From positions 806,001 to 870,000 of the forward strand of contig JAALGZ010000006.1 of the NCBI GenBank assembly GCA_015227615.1: a stretch of DNA of 64,000 nt, written 5' to 3'. Origin of the DNA: Labyrinthula sp. Ha (lineage: Eukaryota > Sar > Bigyra > Labyrinthulida > Labyrinthulaceae). The translations under genes and the position numbers were made by a program. The notes beneath the pieces are model-generated. The model was not told the origin of the DNA and made no database searches. It saw only the letters and a list, made by a program, of their open reading frames with translations. Positions 1 through 12,100 of the stretch are shown here, in pieces. Positions within the stretch are counted from its first letter, which is position 1, and every line of letters begins with the position of its first letter.

Positions 1-3000
1 TAGTGCTGATTGTGTCTCTGAAAATATAGTGTTTTGGTTCAGTACCTTTTTTGAAATTTGAAGTAGCTGATTTTTTTATAAGTATTATATGATAAATAAA
101 TTATTGGCGAGAAAACGATGAGATACTTTTGTACAGATAAACCCGATTAAAATACAATAAAGAACTAAAGAGCATGTTATATTTTGTTTGTTTTTTTTGC
201 AAGAGATTAAACTTTATTCGTCTTTAAAAAAACAAATCTTTCTTTTAAGGTTTTTATTGGGAGATGTGGTAGTCTTTTTTTTAAATTATTCTTGTGGTTA
301 AGCATTTGCTTAGATCAAGAATAATATTACCTCAACCAAGTGCATGATTAGAGGCTGATTAAGTAAAAGCACTTCAGCTTGTAGGAATCAGCTATGGGGA
401 ACAATCCTCAAGTTTGAATTCTTCCCCTTTTGTTGTACTCTTGAGAAAAAGGTAACGTGGTCTTGTTTATTGTTGTAATATTAACTCATTTGGAAACTTC
501 TTGAAGCCTAGAATTCAACTAATGCCAATAAATTCTCTTTGTTCGGGAATGTCGTTTCAATATTCCCGTACTGTCCCGTTAAAACAGCTGTCCAGGCTCG
601 GAAAGAGGCTCAACTCTTCGTTAATGTCTGTCCCGGTTAGGATTCTATCGAAAAGTAGGCAATTATTATACAAATAATAGGATAAGATAATCAATGCAAT
701 TGGCCTCAACTATGAAGAAAGATATAAAGGGAAAACACTAAATAGAAAATCACACTTGGATTCTTGTCTTTCTTCTACGTTTACTCGGATTTTTCTATCG
801 CCAGGAGCAGCTACTTTTCCATATATGTTGATAACATTTCATTTGTGTTCTGTGGACTTTTTCATCGGGTCACGCATTGAAAGATAATTCTATGCCTGCT
901 CAATCTTCGAAACAACATAGCATTCCAACATATTTGGAGTCTTTTTGGAACCAATGCTGAACACGTAGCGATGAAGTTGCAGCTCACAAAGTCTTATACA
1001 ACGATGCCCCATCTTCAACTAATGCAGAAGTTAGCTTTTGGATTCGATGTTGAGCAAATAGTATTGTGCTGCTAGGTTCCTTTAAAGTCTTTTCGCACCG
1101 AATAATACTGGAAGTACCTCAAATCGGTGTTTTTTAGAAGTAGAAACACAGAACGCAATAAGGAAAACTTGTGTTAGAAAATTCTGCTTAATAACTACGT
1201 TGAACTAGCTGCTCCATATTCATAGTGATATCACACATCTTTTTGCCAAAATAAACATCAAATCTTTTTCTTTAAAAAGAAATGCAGGAAAATTTTTCTT
1301 GGAAATTATAGGATAAGTATTCACTGTCTGAGCCAATGTATTCTTAGTTTGTGACGTAGCTCGGTTGCCCGGGGAAACCCCACAACTAAGAACTTACCAT
1401 CACATTGAAACTCTAAGTTATTTAAAAATGGAGCCAAAAGGGGAAAGAGGATGGTTTTGAAAATAGTTAGTCTCTATCACTCTAATAAAGTACAAGTTTC
1501 CCTGATAGTTCTTTATGCTCGACATGATCTCGTGCTGCTAGTTCTAGTTGAAGCACACTACATTTTCCACAGTTCCTTTTCTTAAAGGCGAATAATTATT
1601 CCATAACCAGATATGTTTCATAAAAAGGATCTTGTGTATGAACATTATTTCTTTGTAACTACAGGTTTAGCAATTATACTCGAACGCGAACATAATAGGA
1701 CTGGTTAATATGAAAACAGACTTCTAGCTCCTAGAGTTGCTCTCGTTACTAATAAGACAGTTCTCTAAGTTATTTTCCATAGCAGACTGGCTTAATTTCC
1801 AAATTTCTTGGAGATATAATAGAACATATTATGACCTTCCAAACTAGTTATTATTTTATGCCTTTTGCGCTAACAGTTCAAACGCAGTTTATCATACCAA
1901 CTCTTATTCTTGATTTCAGACATGGCGCTTCTAGTTTTTAGAATAAATAAAGTTAAACGCTCTACATTAGTTTCCCCGGTATCCCTATTTCAGATACAGG
2001 TATTCTCCTCATACAATGAATCCTATTGCATTATAATATCAAAATTGTGCTGAAAATTCTATTAACTATCAAGCCTGACAACCTGAACATAAAAGCAAAA
2101 GTTAATTATGTTAGTATATAACCCAAATTCGTACTGAGATTGAAATCAAACGATAAATCGTATGGTTATAGTTCAACGTTGCAATATTCTACCTCAGAAT
2201 CTATTTTCTTGTTAACTTTGATTGTTGCTGCAGCACCTAGTTAAAATATTTATCTCAAGAGTGTATTCGCCAAAATTAATCTTGGAATGTAGTAGTAAGA
2301 ATTCACGTCACAAGTAATGAAATCTCTTGGAAGATCCTTTATGTCATTTTGCAACCATATATGAATAATCTTCTTCCAGGTTTAGTTAAATAATACCTCT
2401 GAATTATGTTAGAAGGATAATCTATGGATAGATGCCATGTAGCCCAGAATATAATAGTATTGTCAAAGGACACCTTCATGTAGTCATCTATCATTGTTTT
2501 GATCTTGCAAGATGTTTCTATGGCTTTGAGCTCACTAAAACAGGGAAAACTATCCTGGCTAAGTACTAATTCTAAATATTAACTTAATTTATTTGCTAAT
2601 TATGTTCCAAATAAACCTTTTTTATTTCATGAAATCTATTACTTACTGAAAAGAGAAAAGCCACTACGATAATAAACATGTTTCTTTTATTCCTATGTGG
2701 GCGGACGATTTGACTCATATACTTGGGGAATGAGAATATATATATCTACCCTCTAAGAATCTATCGAATATCCATGTCTGTAAATGCGCTTCTAGACGTG
2801 ACAAACTTTACTTAAAGATTGTTGTCACCATTGAGTCCTTGCATTAAATAAATAAGAAGTAATAACTAGCTAGTGACAAATCATCTGGAAATAATTTAAA
2901 AATTAATTTTAAGTATCTGACGTTTACTACATTGGAAACACGGATTTGCAGTGTTAAGATTGTTGAAACCTAACATTGAGGTTCATATATCCAGGAAAGG

Positions 3001-5361
3001 TTCTTATCGCAATTTGTGCAATATTTTCCATGAGATAAATACAACGAAACAAATTAGAATTATTGGTTTCAAAAATTCTAAGAAGATAGATAAATATGAA
3101 AATATATTAAATTTACTTACCGCGAAATTAAAGGTTCATTAGGAAACGAGCAATCCATTCAGGGCCGTTTTATAACACACATACACGGAAGGTACCTATT
3201 TCCTTATCTTTAGTTTCATCAAAAGGGCCCTTATATGTACGTACGCAACCAAAATTGGCTAAATTTCCTTTATGGAAGTCATAGAAGGAATTTATTCTAT
3301 GCTGGGAAATATTATACTGATGTGCTTTTTTTGGTTCATTCTTGGGAACGATGTGTTCTTTGTATATGTTGCCAATGATAGTAACATACCATTCTCTATC
3401 ATCATTCAAAACTTGTCTAACCTTTAAGTCAATCTTAAATACCAAAATAAATACACTCATACTCTTAAAAAATGATAGTCACATCCAGAACCACGCACTG
3501 TGCGTGGAAAATGCTTTTAATATCTGTAGAATGTACGTAAAGGTCCTCGTCACATTAATGTTACCAACATATGCATACAACATTGAACTCAACGATCTTT
3601 CTTAACATTCCTCCAATTAGGATTATAAATAGTAATTGATGCCCAAAAATAGTGTACATGATACATGAACATAAATTCGACAATACAATGGTTATTTTCA
3701 AACTGCAGCATTATAGGAGGGTTTTGTGATCTTTTATCTTATTAAGAGTACGGAATATTTTATTATAAATGAGTTCATATTGCCTATCAAAACATGAATG
3801 TGATTTAACCGTTTTCATATCACCTTTTTTGATTTCCAACTTTGTTTGTCGTGCAAATGTATCAGTGATAGTATTTAATTGAACTACTCCGATATCTTTT
3901 TCAGCTAAGCACATCCTCATTCGAACAAGTCAAAAAAGGAATTATTAGGAAACTGAGTAATTCCAATAATGCATTAAAACCTTGAACGAAATCAATTTCC
4001 AATGATTAGACCAGGCTGTTTATGCCAATATTCAAAGCACAAAAAGGCAGAAAAATCTGATTGACTATCATGGGACAAAATTACCCGAAAATCCCATTTA
4101 TATTACAGAAAGATAATAATGAAGAAACTCGTAAAATCCCTGGGGTGAGTGTCGTCTTGTGTCTTGAGGTTATGCGTCAATTTCATATATACTTTTATAT
4201 TTAAACAGACACAAGTAATTCTGCTTCATATTCATATTATTACAGTCTCACCCAGCTTTACAATTACATGTACAAGTTGTAGCATCTTTGATACAGAAAC
4301 TAGAGTTATACAACCTTATTCTTATATAGTTTACGGACCGAAAGGATTCATCATGCTCTCTGCAGACATTTGTCAAAGGAGCCTAATTTTTTGTACTCTA
4401 CCTGATATATAATATTAATATATCTGGTTTTCTGATTGGTGTAGCTCACAGCTCGAAACCTATAGCCTTCGAAAAAAATTCTTCAGTCGAGCATGGAATG
4501 ATGAGTTCAAACATATGATCCGGTGATGAGCTAGTTGATATGTATTATCTGGAGAAGTATGTGTAAACCATAGCTTCTTTCTCTGATGCAAATACTGACA
4601 TAGAAGAACTATGGGTTTATGCTTTTTGATGTGAACTATGCAAGTGAAACAGGTGATCAACAACGCAAAATTAAAATCTACTTGCATAATTCAATACACG
4701 GTTGTTATTCTAAGTATCATGCCAATCCAGGTACTTGATATGTGCTCCCTGAAATAATTCTAGGCAATAACTTACGGAAAATTGATTTTGACAGCCACTC
4801 TTGTACACTGTTCCATCATGTGCCAATGCCCTATTATGCTTAAGCTAAGTATCTGATTCTTCTTAAGCAAGCATAGATTGAAACAGGTTCCTAGCAAAAA
4901 TTATATGCCCAGGATTATGCAATGTGAAATTGTGCAATGCATTAGTCCCAAATTTTCCTTCAAACTACCTTTTATCAGCAAACTTTCTTACTATTGAAGG
5001 TGCATTGAGAAAGAAAGAGCTATTTCGATATCATTTTGAGGACATAATAAAATGTAATCCTACGCCTTATAGTACATGCTAACATTAACTCAGTTATTTG
5101 CCTGTTGGCAGGGCGAATCGTTACATGCAGCTAATAATATCCCTACTATTGTTAAGAGAAGTTAGTCAAAGTTGCATAATCTAAACTACATAAAGTGCGA
5201 GGTTCTACTTTATAAGGAATATCTATTTAATTAATAAAATAAAGTGTTTTTCTCATTACTGTATGCATCTGAAATTTTTCACTTATATGCATAAGAATTA
5301 TGTGTGATTTTTTTGCGGGATTTTCACCAGTCAATTAACAATTTTGAGAGCCTGGTCAAAG
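1..5361. other. AT-rich region without a confident gene
   Basis: I see no recognisable gene here. Short open frames exist, for example 3170-3460 and 3711-3920 on the minus strand and 2921-3142 on the plus strand, but none shows a domain and all are compatible with chance or decay. An imperfect long hairpin lies at 285-325 and is described in the findings. Confidence 0.6.
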
Positions 5362-5375
5362 TGAGTCATGACTCA
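5362..5375. promoter_or_regulatory. Perfect palindrome with two overlapping bZIP-type sites
   Basis: The sequence TGAGTCATGACTCA is a perfect 14-nt palindrome lying 47 bp before the start codon of the gene at 5423. It contains TGAGTCA and TGACTCA, the classical AP-1/GCN4 core, overlapping symmetrically. Binding by a bZIP factor is inferred from the motif alone. Confidence 0.4.
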
Positions 5376-5422
5376 GTACGGTTTAATTTTAATGATTTAG
5401 AATCATTTTACAAACGAGAACA

Positions 5423-6412
5423 ATGAATTGGAAAAAGTATGAAGAAAAAATATCCGGAAATGTGAAATGGATTATCCGTGGAAATGCTCTTACAATAACA
5501 TTTTCAACAAAAATCAAATCTTTCATCTTAAGAAATAATACTCTCCTATATCATGTTGAAAACCCCGAAGAGATAGAAAGTCTACATCTGGTCAACTCTG
5601 CATATACTCTTGATGAAAACGAAGTCCAGTGGTTGATTAGAAAGTTGCGTAACTTTCCCAATATACATAAAGTGAGTTTTTATGAGTTATTTAAGCCAAT
5701 ATTATTCTCTTTTTTTCTAAAACAGTTAAGAAAAACCAGCACAAACCTTCAAATTTTAACTCTTTACAAAATAAACATCCGATTAGTTGCGAGACCAGAC
5801 TTGAAACAAATTACAAAGCTCTTTGAGAATGAATTTCAAGATATTGAAGTTAAAATTCTCGATTTATTTCTTCACCAAGATTTTCTTCAAGTGGTGTCAA
5901 GTAGTTGTTTAGAATTATGTTCAAGACTGTGTTCATTCTGTGGAAAAAATGATTCATGTACGAATTTATTAGCAAGTTATAGAAAAACTTTGAATATATA
6001 TCCTTTCAAAAATATAAAAACTTTGTTTATAGGAGGTTTTGATACTTTGAGTATCTCTTCTCTTCTTTGTTTACAAGATTTAGATTGTCTACAAAAACTG
6101 GAGAAAGTAAAGTTTCTTTGGAAAGTTGAGTCGAGGACAAAAACAAAAGCAGAACACTATGCTGTTTCAAAGCTGATTTTACAGATACATTCCTTACGAG
6201 ATATCCACTTTGTAGTATCTATTAGAACAAATTATCCTTTTCTCCCGAACCCAATTCTACTGCAGGCTGCTTACGTACACAATATAGCAGAAATACAGTT
6301 TTCGCCTAATAGATATGGACGTTCCTTTATTCATTTTACTTCATGGGAAAGAGCTCAGCTGATCCAGATAGAAAACTTGGAAAAATTTTTCTCAACTAGG
6401 TTTATCCACTAA
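5423..6412 (+). CDS. LRR-like family protein, member A
   Basis: This is a 329-residue protein of a family I do not recognise. It starts with a clear ATG after an in-frame stop-rich leader. Near residues 14-28 it has the pattern W-x-I-x-G-x-x-LTIT, followed by alternating strand/helix segments with regularly spaced Leu, Ile and Phe, which looks like degenerate leucine-rich repeats of the ribonuclease-inhibitor style. It aligns along its whole length with its downstream neighbour (starting at 6978): shared blocks include a LHLVNS/LQLVNC strand, a helix ending in a W-L-(I/V) motif, an L-D-C-L-(Q/R)-K-L-E segment and a terminal E-x-F-S-T. No signal peptide, transmembrane segment or catalytic motif is seen, so a scaffold or recognition role is only a guess. 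An AATAAA lies about 190 bp after the stop. Confidence 0.75.
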   Translation: MNWKKYEEKISGNVKWIIRGNALTITFSTKIKSFILRNNTLLYHVENPEEIESLHLVNSAYTLDENEVQWLIRKLRNFPNIHKVSFYELFKPILFSFFLKQLRKTSTNLQILTLYKINIRLVARPDLKQITKLFENEFQDIEVKILDLFLHQDFLQVVSSSCLELCSRLCSFCGKNDSCTNLLASYRKTLNIYPFKNIKTLFIGGFDTLSISSLLCLQDLDCLQKLEKVKFLWKVESRTKTKAEHYAVSKLILQIHSLRDIHFVVSIRTNYPFLPNPILLQAAYVHNIAEIQFSPNRYGRSFIHFTSWERAQLIQIENLEKFFSTRFIH

Positions 6413-6977
6413 GTATTTGGGTTAGACTTGAATTATGAAGTTTGATACCATCATATGAAGTGTCTGAATTGTAACATTATGGTTTAATATGGGAGTTTAG
6501 TTTGAGTTTCTTAGATAAAAGGCGTGCTTGTAGACTTATTCTAGTACTTTGTATTTGTTCCATAGTTGAGTTTTGTATATATATATATTTTAGTTATGAA
6601 AAATAAAGTTAAAAATTATGAAAGTATTATATGCCTTACAGAAGCTTTATTCGCAAAATTTTCACTCAGAGATTCCTCAGAGATTATCCTAAGATTATCA
6701 ACTTAACTTATTCAAAACTTTAAATGACTTTGAACAGCAAAAACTCTTTACAAAATTATTAGCCCACTTTTGAACAATTGTCTCCTCTCATTTGTAGTAA
6801 CCAAATATATATCCTATGTGCAGTTTAATAAATAGATTAAAAACATCATACTATTACTGCTAATATACACATGTTAATCGAAAGTTCCCAGTTTCAACAA
6901 GATTTATATGAAATAAGAATGGGAAAGTTTCACTGAAGCAGCAGTGACGCACATGGTATGAAAAAAACTTCCCAACA
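6413..6977. other. Spacer between tandem LRR-like genes
   Basis: This 565-bp AT-rich spacer holds the probable poly(A) signal of the upstream gene at 6602-6607 and a TGACGCA motif at 6945-6951, close to the next start codon. I see nothing else in it. Confidence 0.6.
6602..6607 (+). terminator. Probable polyadenylation signal (AATAAA) for gene A
   Basis: AATAAA lies about 190 bp downstream of the stop at 6412, in an A/T-rich 3' region. It is assigned by position only. Confidence 0.4.
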
Positions 6978-7997
6978 ATGATTAGGAGAAATAAAGTTAG
7001 AGATTATAAAATAGAAAAGAAATTCAAGTGGGATATATGTGGATCTATTCTAACTATTACAGTCTCAAGAAACGGTTTATTCTACCACCCTCCTGAAAAC
7101 GGAATTGAGAAAGCTCGTAGAAACTCTGAGAAGATAAGGGAGTTGCAACTTGTTAACTGCCCTCATATATTTTATAAAGAAGATGTCGATTGGTTAGTTC
7201 AAGAACTAGAGGATTTTTCGGGTATAGTTTCTCTTTCATTTAATGAGAGTATTCGAGCAGAATATTTGCTCATTTTCTTATCCAACTTTACAAGAACAAA
7301 AAAAGATCTATCAAAGATCTCACTAAAGGAGTTAAATATTGCTCGATATCTTAAATCTGAGCTGAATCCTGTATTTACTCTGCTAGAAGGGCATTTTTTT
7401 CCGGAGAATATATCTGTAGAGGAGATTATTGTTAATGAATATACTTTTGAGACACTTCCTATAAGAGATTTAGAACTATGGACAAGGCCTTATTCATACA
7501 AAACAAATGCAAGAGTTCCATTATGTTTGTTTCCATTGTATAGAGAAAAACTGAACATGATCTCGCTCATAAACCTAAGCAGTTTGAACATTGAAGATTT
7601 GGATTCAGATTGTGTTTCTACGTATTTGTCTCTGAAAGAACTTGATTGCTTGAGAAAGTTAGAAAATCTACGAGTTTCTTGGGAAAAAATATCACCCAGA
7701 ATTACACAAGGTGCAAATTATGCTATATCAAGATTAATTTCTTGTACATCAGGCTTGAAAGAAATAGTTCTTTCTATTATAAAACCTTCAAATATATGGA
7801 ATGAAAGGAACTCTCTTTTGCTGCATTCTTTATATGCGCATTCTAATGCAGAAGTAAGTTTAGTTACAGATAGTTTTAGATATATTTTTATGATAATGGG
7901 AGCCCATCAAAAATATAACAAGACAATGGAAAGGATAGATTACTTAGTAGAACTATTTTCAACTAAAGAACGTATTGAAGATATTCATATGAGGTAA
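6978..7997 (+). CDS. LRR-like family protein, member B
   Basis: This 339-residue protein is a tandem paralogue of the gene at 5423-6412. Its N terminus carries F-K-W-D-I-x-G-x-x-LTIT, the same opening as member A. It then shows the same succession of LRR-like strand/helix units, the L-K-E-L-D-C-L-R-K-L-E block near residue 220, the Y-A-I-S-R-L-I helix, and a final L-F-S-T. Divergence is high, but order and spacing are kept, which supports an old tandem duplication. No known catalytic site, signal peptide or membrane span is visible. It uses the first ATG after a leader containing TGACGCA 27 bp upstream. AATAAA at 8116-8121 is a plausible poly(A) signal, upstream of the end of the convergent sulfotransferase gene. 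Confidence 0.75.
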   Translation: MIRRNKVRDYKIEKKFKWDICGSILTITVSRNGLFYHPPENGIEKARRNSEKIRELQLVNCPHIFYKEDVDWLVQELEDFSGIVSLSFNESIRAEYLLIFLSNFTRTKKDLSKISLKELNIARYLKSELNPVFTLLEGHFFPENISVEEIIVNEYTFETLPIRDLELWTRPYSYKTNARVPLCLFPLYREKLNMISLINLSSLNIEDLDSDCVSTYLSLKELDCLRKLENLRVSWEKISPRITQGANYAISRLISCTSGLKEIVLSIIKPSNIWNERNSLLLHSLYAHSNAEVSLVTDSFRYIFMIMGAHQKYNKTMERIDYLVELFSTKERIEDIHMR

Positions 7998-8115
7998 AAA
8001 AAAATTGTTTTTAAACTCTAAAAAGTTTGCTTTTCCTCTCTTGAAATTAGGCTCTAGGTGGTGAAATAGCAGAAAATATATTCGTTTTGAAAATATGATG
8101 TATAGTTTGCATATT

Positions 8116-8121
8116 AATAAA
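8116..8121 (+). terminator. Probable polyadenylation signal (AATAAA) for gene B
   Basis: AATAAA lies about 120 bp after the stop of the gene at 6978-7997 and before the convergent sulfotransferase gene. It is assigned by position only. Confidence 0.4.
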
Positions 8122-8237
8122 AGCTTTGATGATATTCATACTCAAAAGAAGATAAAAATCTAGTAGAAGCATATATAGTTTTTTTGCGAATCTACTATAT
8201 TATAGACTACCTTAATATTTATTCTTGTACTATTTCA

Positions 8238-9157
8238 TTAATTAACTCCGTAATTTTTTCTAAATTCTTCGTACGAAATATATCCATATTTCTTTTGCAC
8301 AGTTTCTTTCCAAGAATCTGCGATCAACTGTTTTACTTCTGCTGGAATTGTTTTCCCTTCACCACTTTTTCCAGACCTAACTAATTTTTCTCCAGCACCT
8401 TGAAAAGCAGCTCTAACATGTGGAAGATTCTTGAATGCTCTTTTCATGACCTCTTTATGCGCAAACTGCTCTTTATGCTCTTTCATAAACTGGAGGGATG
8501 ACATTCTCTCAGCTATATCACAACGAGCTTTAAACTCTGCTTCAGGAAGTTTATCTAATCCCATAAATCTAGCTATTTTCTCAATATTATCTCTTGGATT
8601 TTCTTTCATATCCTCATAAAAAAGAAACAAGATATTCTCAGGATTATTCTTCTTTGCCTCAACATAAGATTCAATGTGATCAATTGGTAATCCAAAGATT
8701 CCACATTTGGAATATAAAACTTTACCAAAAGCTGTCATTGAGCAAGTTGATGTATTTGCAACAGGAGAAGTTAACATAAAGTGATAGTTGGATACAAAAG
8801 CGTCTTCTGGATTCCTTGTTACAACAACATATTTACCTCCTTTTGCTATTGTATCATATGTTTCGTGACTTTTAAATACTCTTGGTGAATACTTTTGTTC
8901 ATCATTCAAGTCTTGATCAACATCATGAGCCATAATATCCCAAGGAGTTTCTAAAAGAATGTCCTTGAAGTTCATATCTCCATTTGAACGTAGCATATGA
9001 CAGATTTGAAGCGTCCAGGTTGTGCCGCATTTTCCAGCAGTTGCAACAAATATGTCATCTTCCCTTGGTTTGAAGTTTCTACCCAAGTCTATGGACTCAG
9101 TAGTAAAAAAACTTTTAATCTAGTTCTAACTACGTCAAGTACTTCTTTCGTATCCAT
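8238..9157 (-). CDS. Cytosolic-type sulfotransferase with a 5' frame break
   Basis: This enzyme should transfer sulfate from PAPS to a hydroxyl or amino group of a small substrate; the substrate cannot be read from sequence. The PAPS 5'-phosphosulfate loop is TAGKCGTTW (usual form YPKSGTTW). The 3'-phosphate-binding stretch is VVTRNPEDAFVSNYHF. The C-terminal loop is of the K-x-G-x-x-G-x-x-K type, and the family dimer-region end is present. There is no signal peptide, as expected for a cytosolic member. The main frame (8238-9086 and a little upstream) has no ATG before the PAPS loop. An ATG at 9157 opens a frame whose residues (DTKEVLDVVRTRLK) look like a normal sulfotransferase N terminus, but it is out of frame by one base. 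The change falls at a run of seven A (plus strand 9105-9111); one extra base there joins the frames. Assembly error, a recent mutation or a small intron are all possible. Confidence 0.88.
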
Positions 9158-12100
9158 AGTTTTGTTTATTTTTTGTTAATGTTCTGTGAAAAAAGAGGTT
9201 AAAAGTATTTAGTAAGCAGTAAGAGGGAGTCCCCGATAAGAAGAAAATAATCTCTCATAAGAGCTAGATATATTTGGTTCTCTAAAATTAGTTTTCTTTA
9301 ACTTATAATCTCTTGCAATGAAAAGAACTTCTCCTAGAGAATGCAACCTTTTTCCTTTAAGGACAAATGACGAAATAAAAAGAGAAATTCATTAATATAG
9401 TTAGACAAGTAATTGTCCGTATCTTCTATATGTGTATGAGGATAAGTATATTAAATTAAATTAACTGAAACAGCTTGAAAAGAGCTTTAAAATGATATAA
9501 GTAAGGTCTTCTAACTCCCAGTAGTTGTTGAGATATTGAGGTTTTACTATCTGTTGTTTCCGGTGCTTATGTATTAGTAAAAATGTATTATATAAAGTTG
9601 CACCAATTGTGCAGTAATGTAATATTGTATTATAACTATGTAAAGTGTATACAGTCAGTATGGAGAGAGTCGTACACTCGACTGCTTAGTGTCTGACTAA
9701 TATATAGTTATTATTCTCAAACGAGACAGGATTGTAGGTTGTATCGACTTTCTCGTTTTGTCTCGTATTGCTTGACTTTTCCATTAATATTTATTTTGAG
9801 ACAAGAGCTCCAGAAATGGAGCATAATTTAAACAAAAAAAAAGATAATTTTTTTTCTTAAAATTTAATTGAAGCAAAACAGAAATTTGAGTTTACACTTT
9901 GTTGCGAGGTTTAGCTTAGGATATATAACTGTCTAAGGAATGTTTCAATAAAACGCTGATGCTACGGACAGATATTAAAGGGTTGAATGGACGTACTATA
10001 TCCATAAAAAATAAACAAGTTTAAAGTCTTATCATCCTGTAAAATTTGTTCTTATTATCTACATTTTTTTCTAGTATATCTTTTATTCTGAATAGATTGA
10101 GCTGGAATATACCCATGCTCTTACATGCAAGAGAGAGTTACTTAATCTGATTGTTTATCAAAAATATAAATGTGTTATCTTTCACATTTTTTAAGTTTAA
10201 AAGTAGTTTACTCTATATAGGTTCCCATAAGGAGATTGTACTATATCTATTTATGAGAACCTTCGTATTCTCTAGTCAACTTTATTTCTTGAACCAATAC
10301 CAATGAAAAATATTTTGTTTTCTCTATCATTTATACCAATATGAACATTGCAGCACAATATTTATATTTTCTCAAAGCGAGCCCTATCAATAGAGTTTCT
10401 TATCAGTGCATTAATGCCATAATTTAACGGTAGAATCTACTTACGTTACCTCTATCTCAGTAGAGGAATGGGGAATAATTGTTACGGTAATAAATAGTTG
10501 TATTGTTAAGAAGTAGTATCTTTGGAAATTATATTCTCATGTCATTTATAAACAGTAATAATTATATATAGGTGTGGTAGTATAATTAAATAATGGTCAT
10601 TATTGCGTAATTTATTCTTAATTAGATCATATATTATTTAATATATATATATATCCTCAATATTATCTAGTACAACTCCTCAGCTTTTCCTTACTTTCTC
10701 CGCACATGATCTAAAGCAAAGAGAGAATTCTTTCTTTTTTATAGTTGGTTCATGGATAAACATGAAGTACTTAAACTTATGTCTAAGTTCCTTTGTTAGG
10801 AGGGGATTAACTTCTAAAAAATTATTTAGTTCATTTTATTTGGCGGAGTTGTAGGTAAGATATGAAACCCAGAACTTCATGAACAAAGCAAGGAAACCAT
10901 ATGAAAGAGTTGGCACCTGAGGAATATTAACCGTAAGTCAAAACAGGGCGTAAAGGGATTTTGGCTTAAAGAGGTACATTTTTTTTAATAAAAGAAATGT
11001 AGGCACGTTCTTTTTAGCAATGGATCAAATTTTGAATTCTAGACTGGAAAACATCCAAGAACCAAACAATTTCCGAAGATTTTAGCATATGCGAAATTGC
11101 AGGCAAAATATTGATAAGAATTTCCTAGTTCTACAAGTGAACCGAAACCTTAGTTACATCAGAGTAATACGTCTATTAATCTTAATTCTTAGAGAAATAA
11201 TGAGATTTGCATTCATTTCTTGCTCCAAATGCGGGGCAACTAATCACATACTCTTAAAAAAATTGTAGCAAATAAATGATTAGCAACGACGAGAATCTTA
11301 AAATTGATTCCTCCTAAGAAAAATTGGGTACTAATGAGCTTTATGAAATATCCTGTTTCATATGTTCATAACTCATGAAGCAACTTTTACGATTAAACAT
11401 AAAACCTGAGCACCAAGTGTGATGAGATATAAGTGGGAATACATCATTTCTTAGGTTCAAAATATTGATGGAGATATAATATTGTTTACTTTCATAATCT
11501 TTATTCGCTTACCACAAAAAGAACAAATCGATTAAATTTATTTATAACATCACTATGTTTTGATATTGAAAAATTACCACACATACTTTCTAGAGGAGGC
11601 ACTTTAATGTGCTTTGATTTTGGCTTGCGCCTTAACTCAAAACACTTGGTCATTCCTGTATAGAGTTTGAGTGTTATCATCCATATAGGTGTTCTGTGAT
11701 ATCTAACTACATATTATCACATTGAAACCTAGAGGGCACATATACCAGTGTGGCATTAATGATTATAAAGAATTTACGGTAGACGGCAGAAGCACGCATA
11801 ATGATGATCATGGCTGCGTTCTGGCTTGAGAATAAGGATGGTTCACCGGTTAACCACGAGAAATTACAAAAGAGATCAACATGAGTATAATAAAACTAAA
11901 TTATTTAGAAGACTCAGAACCAATGCAGGAAAGCAATTAATAAGTATAAAGAATATAAGGTGATAGCTCATGCAAAGATTGTGTCTGCCTTCTAATAATT
12001 TTCTGACTTATTATCACCTCATGACAACTCAAATGTTTGAAAAAAAGCTATTAATACCATTCTGCTAACAAGAATTTAAATTTAGAATATTTTGGTAGGA

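Noticed and set aside
8238-9179. Plus-strand frames over the sulfotransferase gene
   Set aside because: They are shadows of a gene with clear PAPS-binding motifs on the minus strand.
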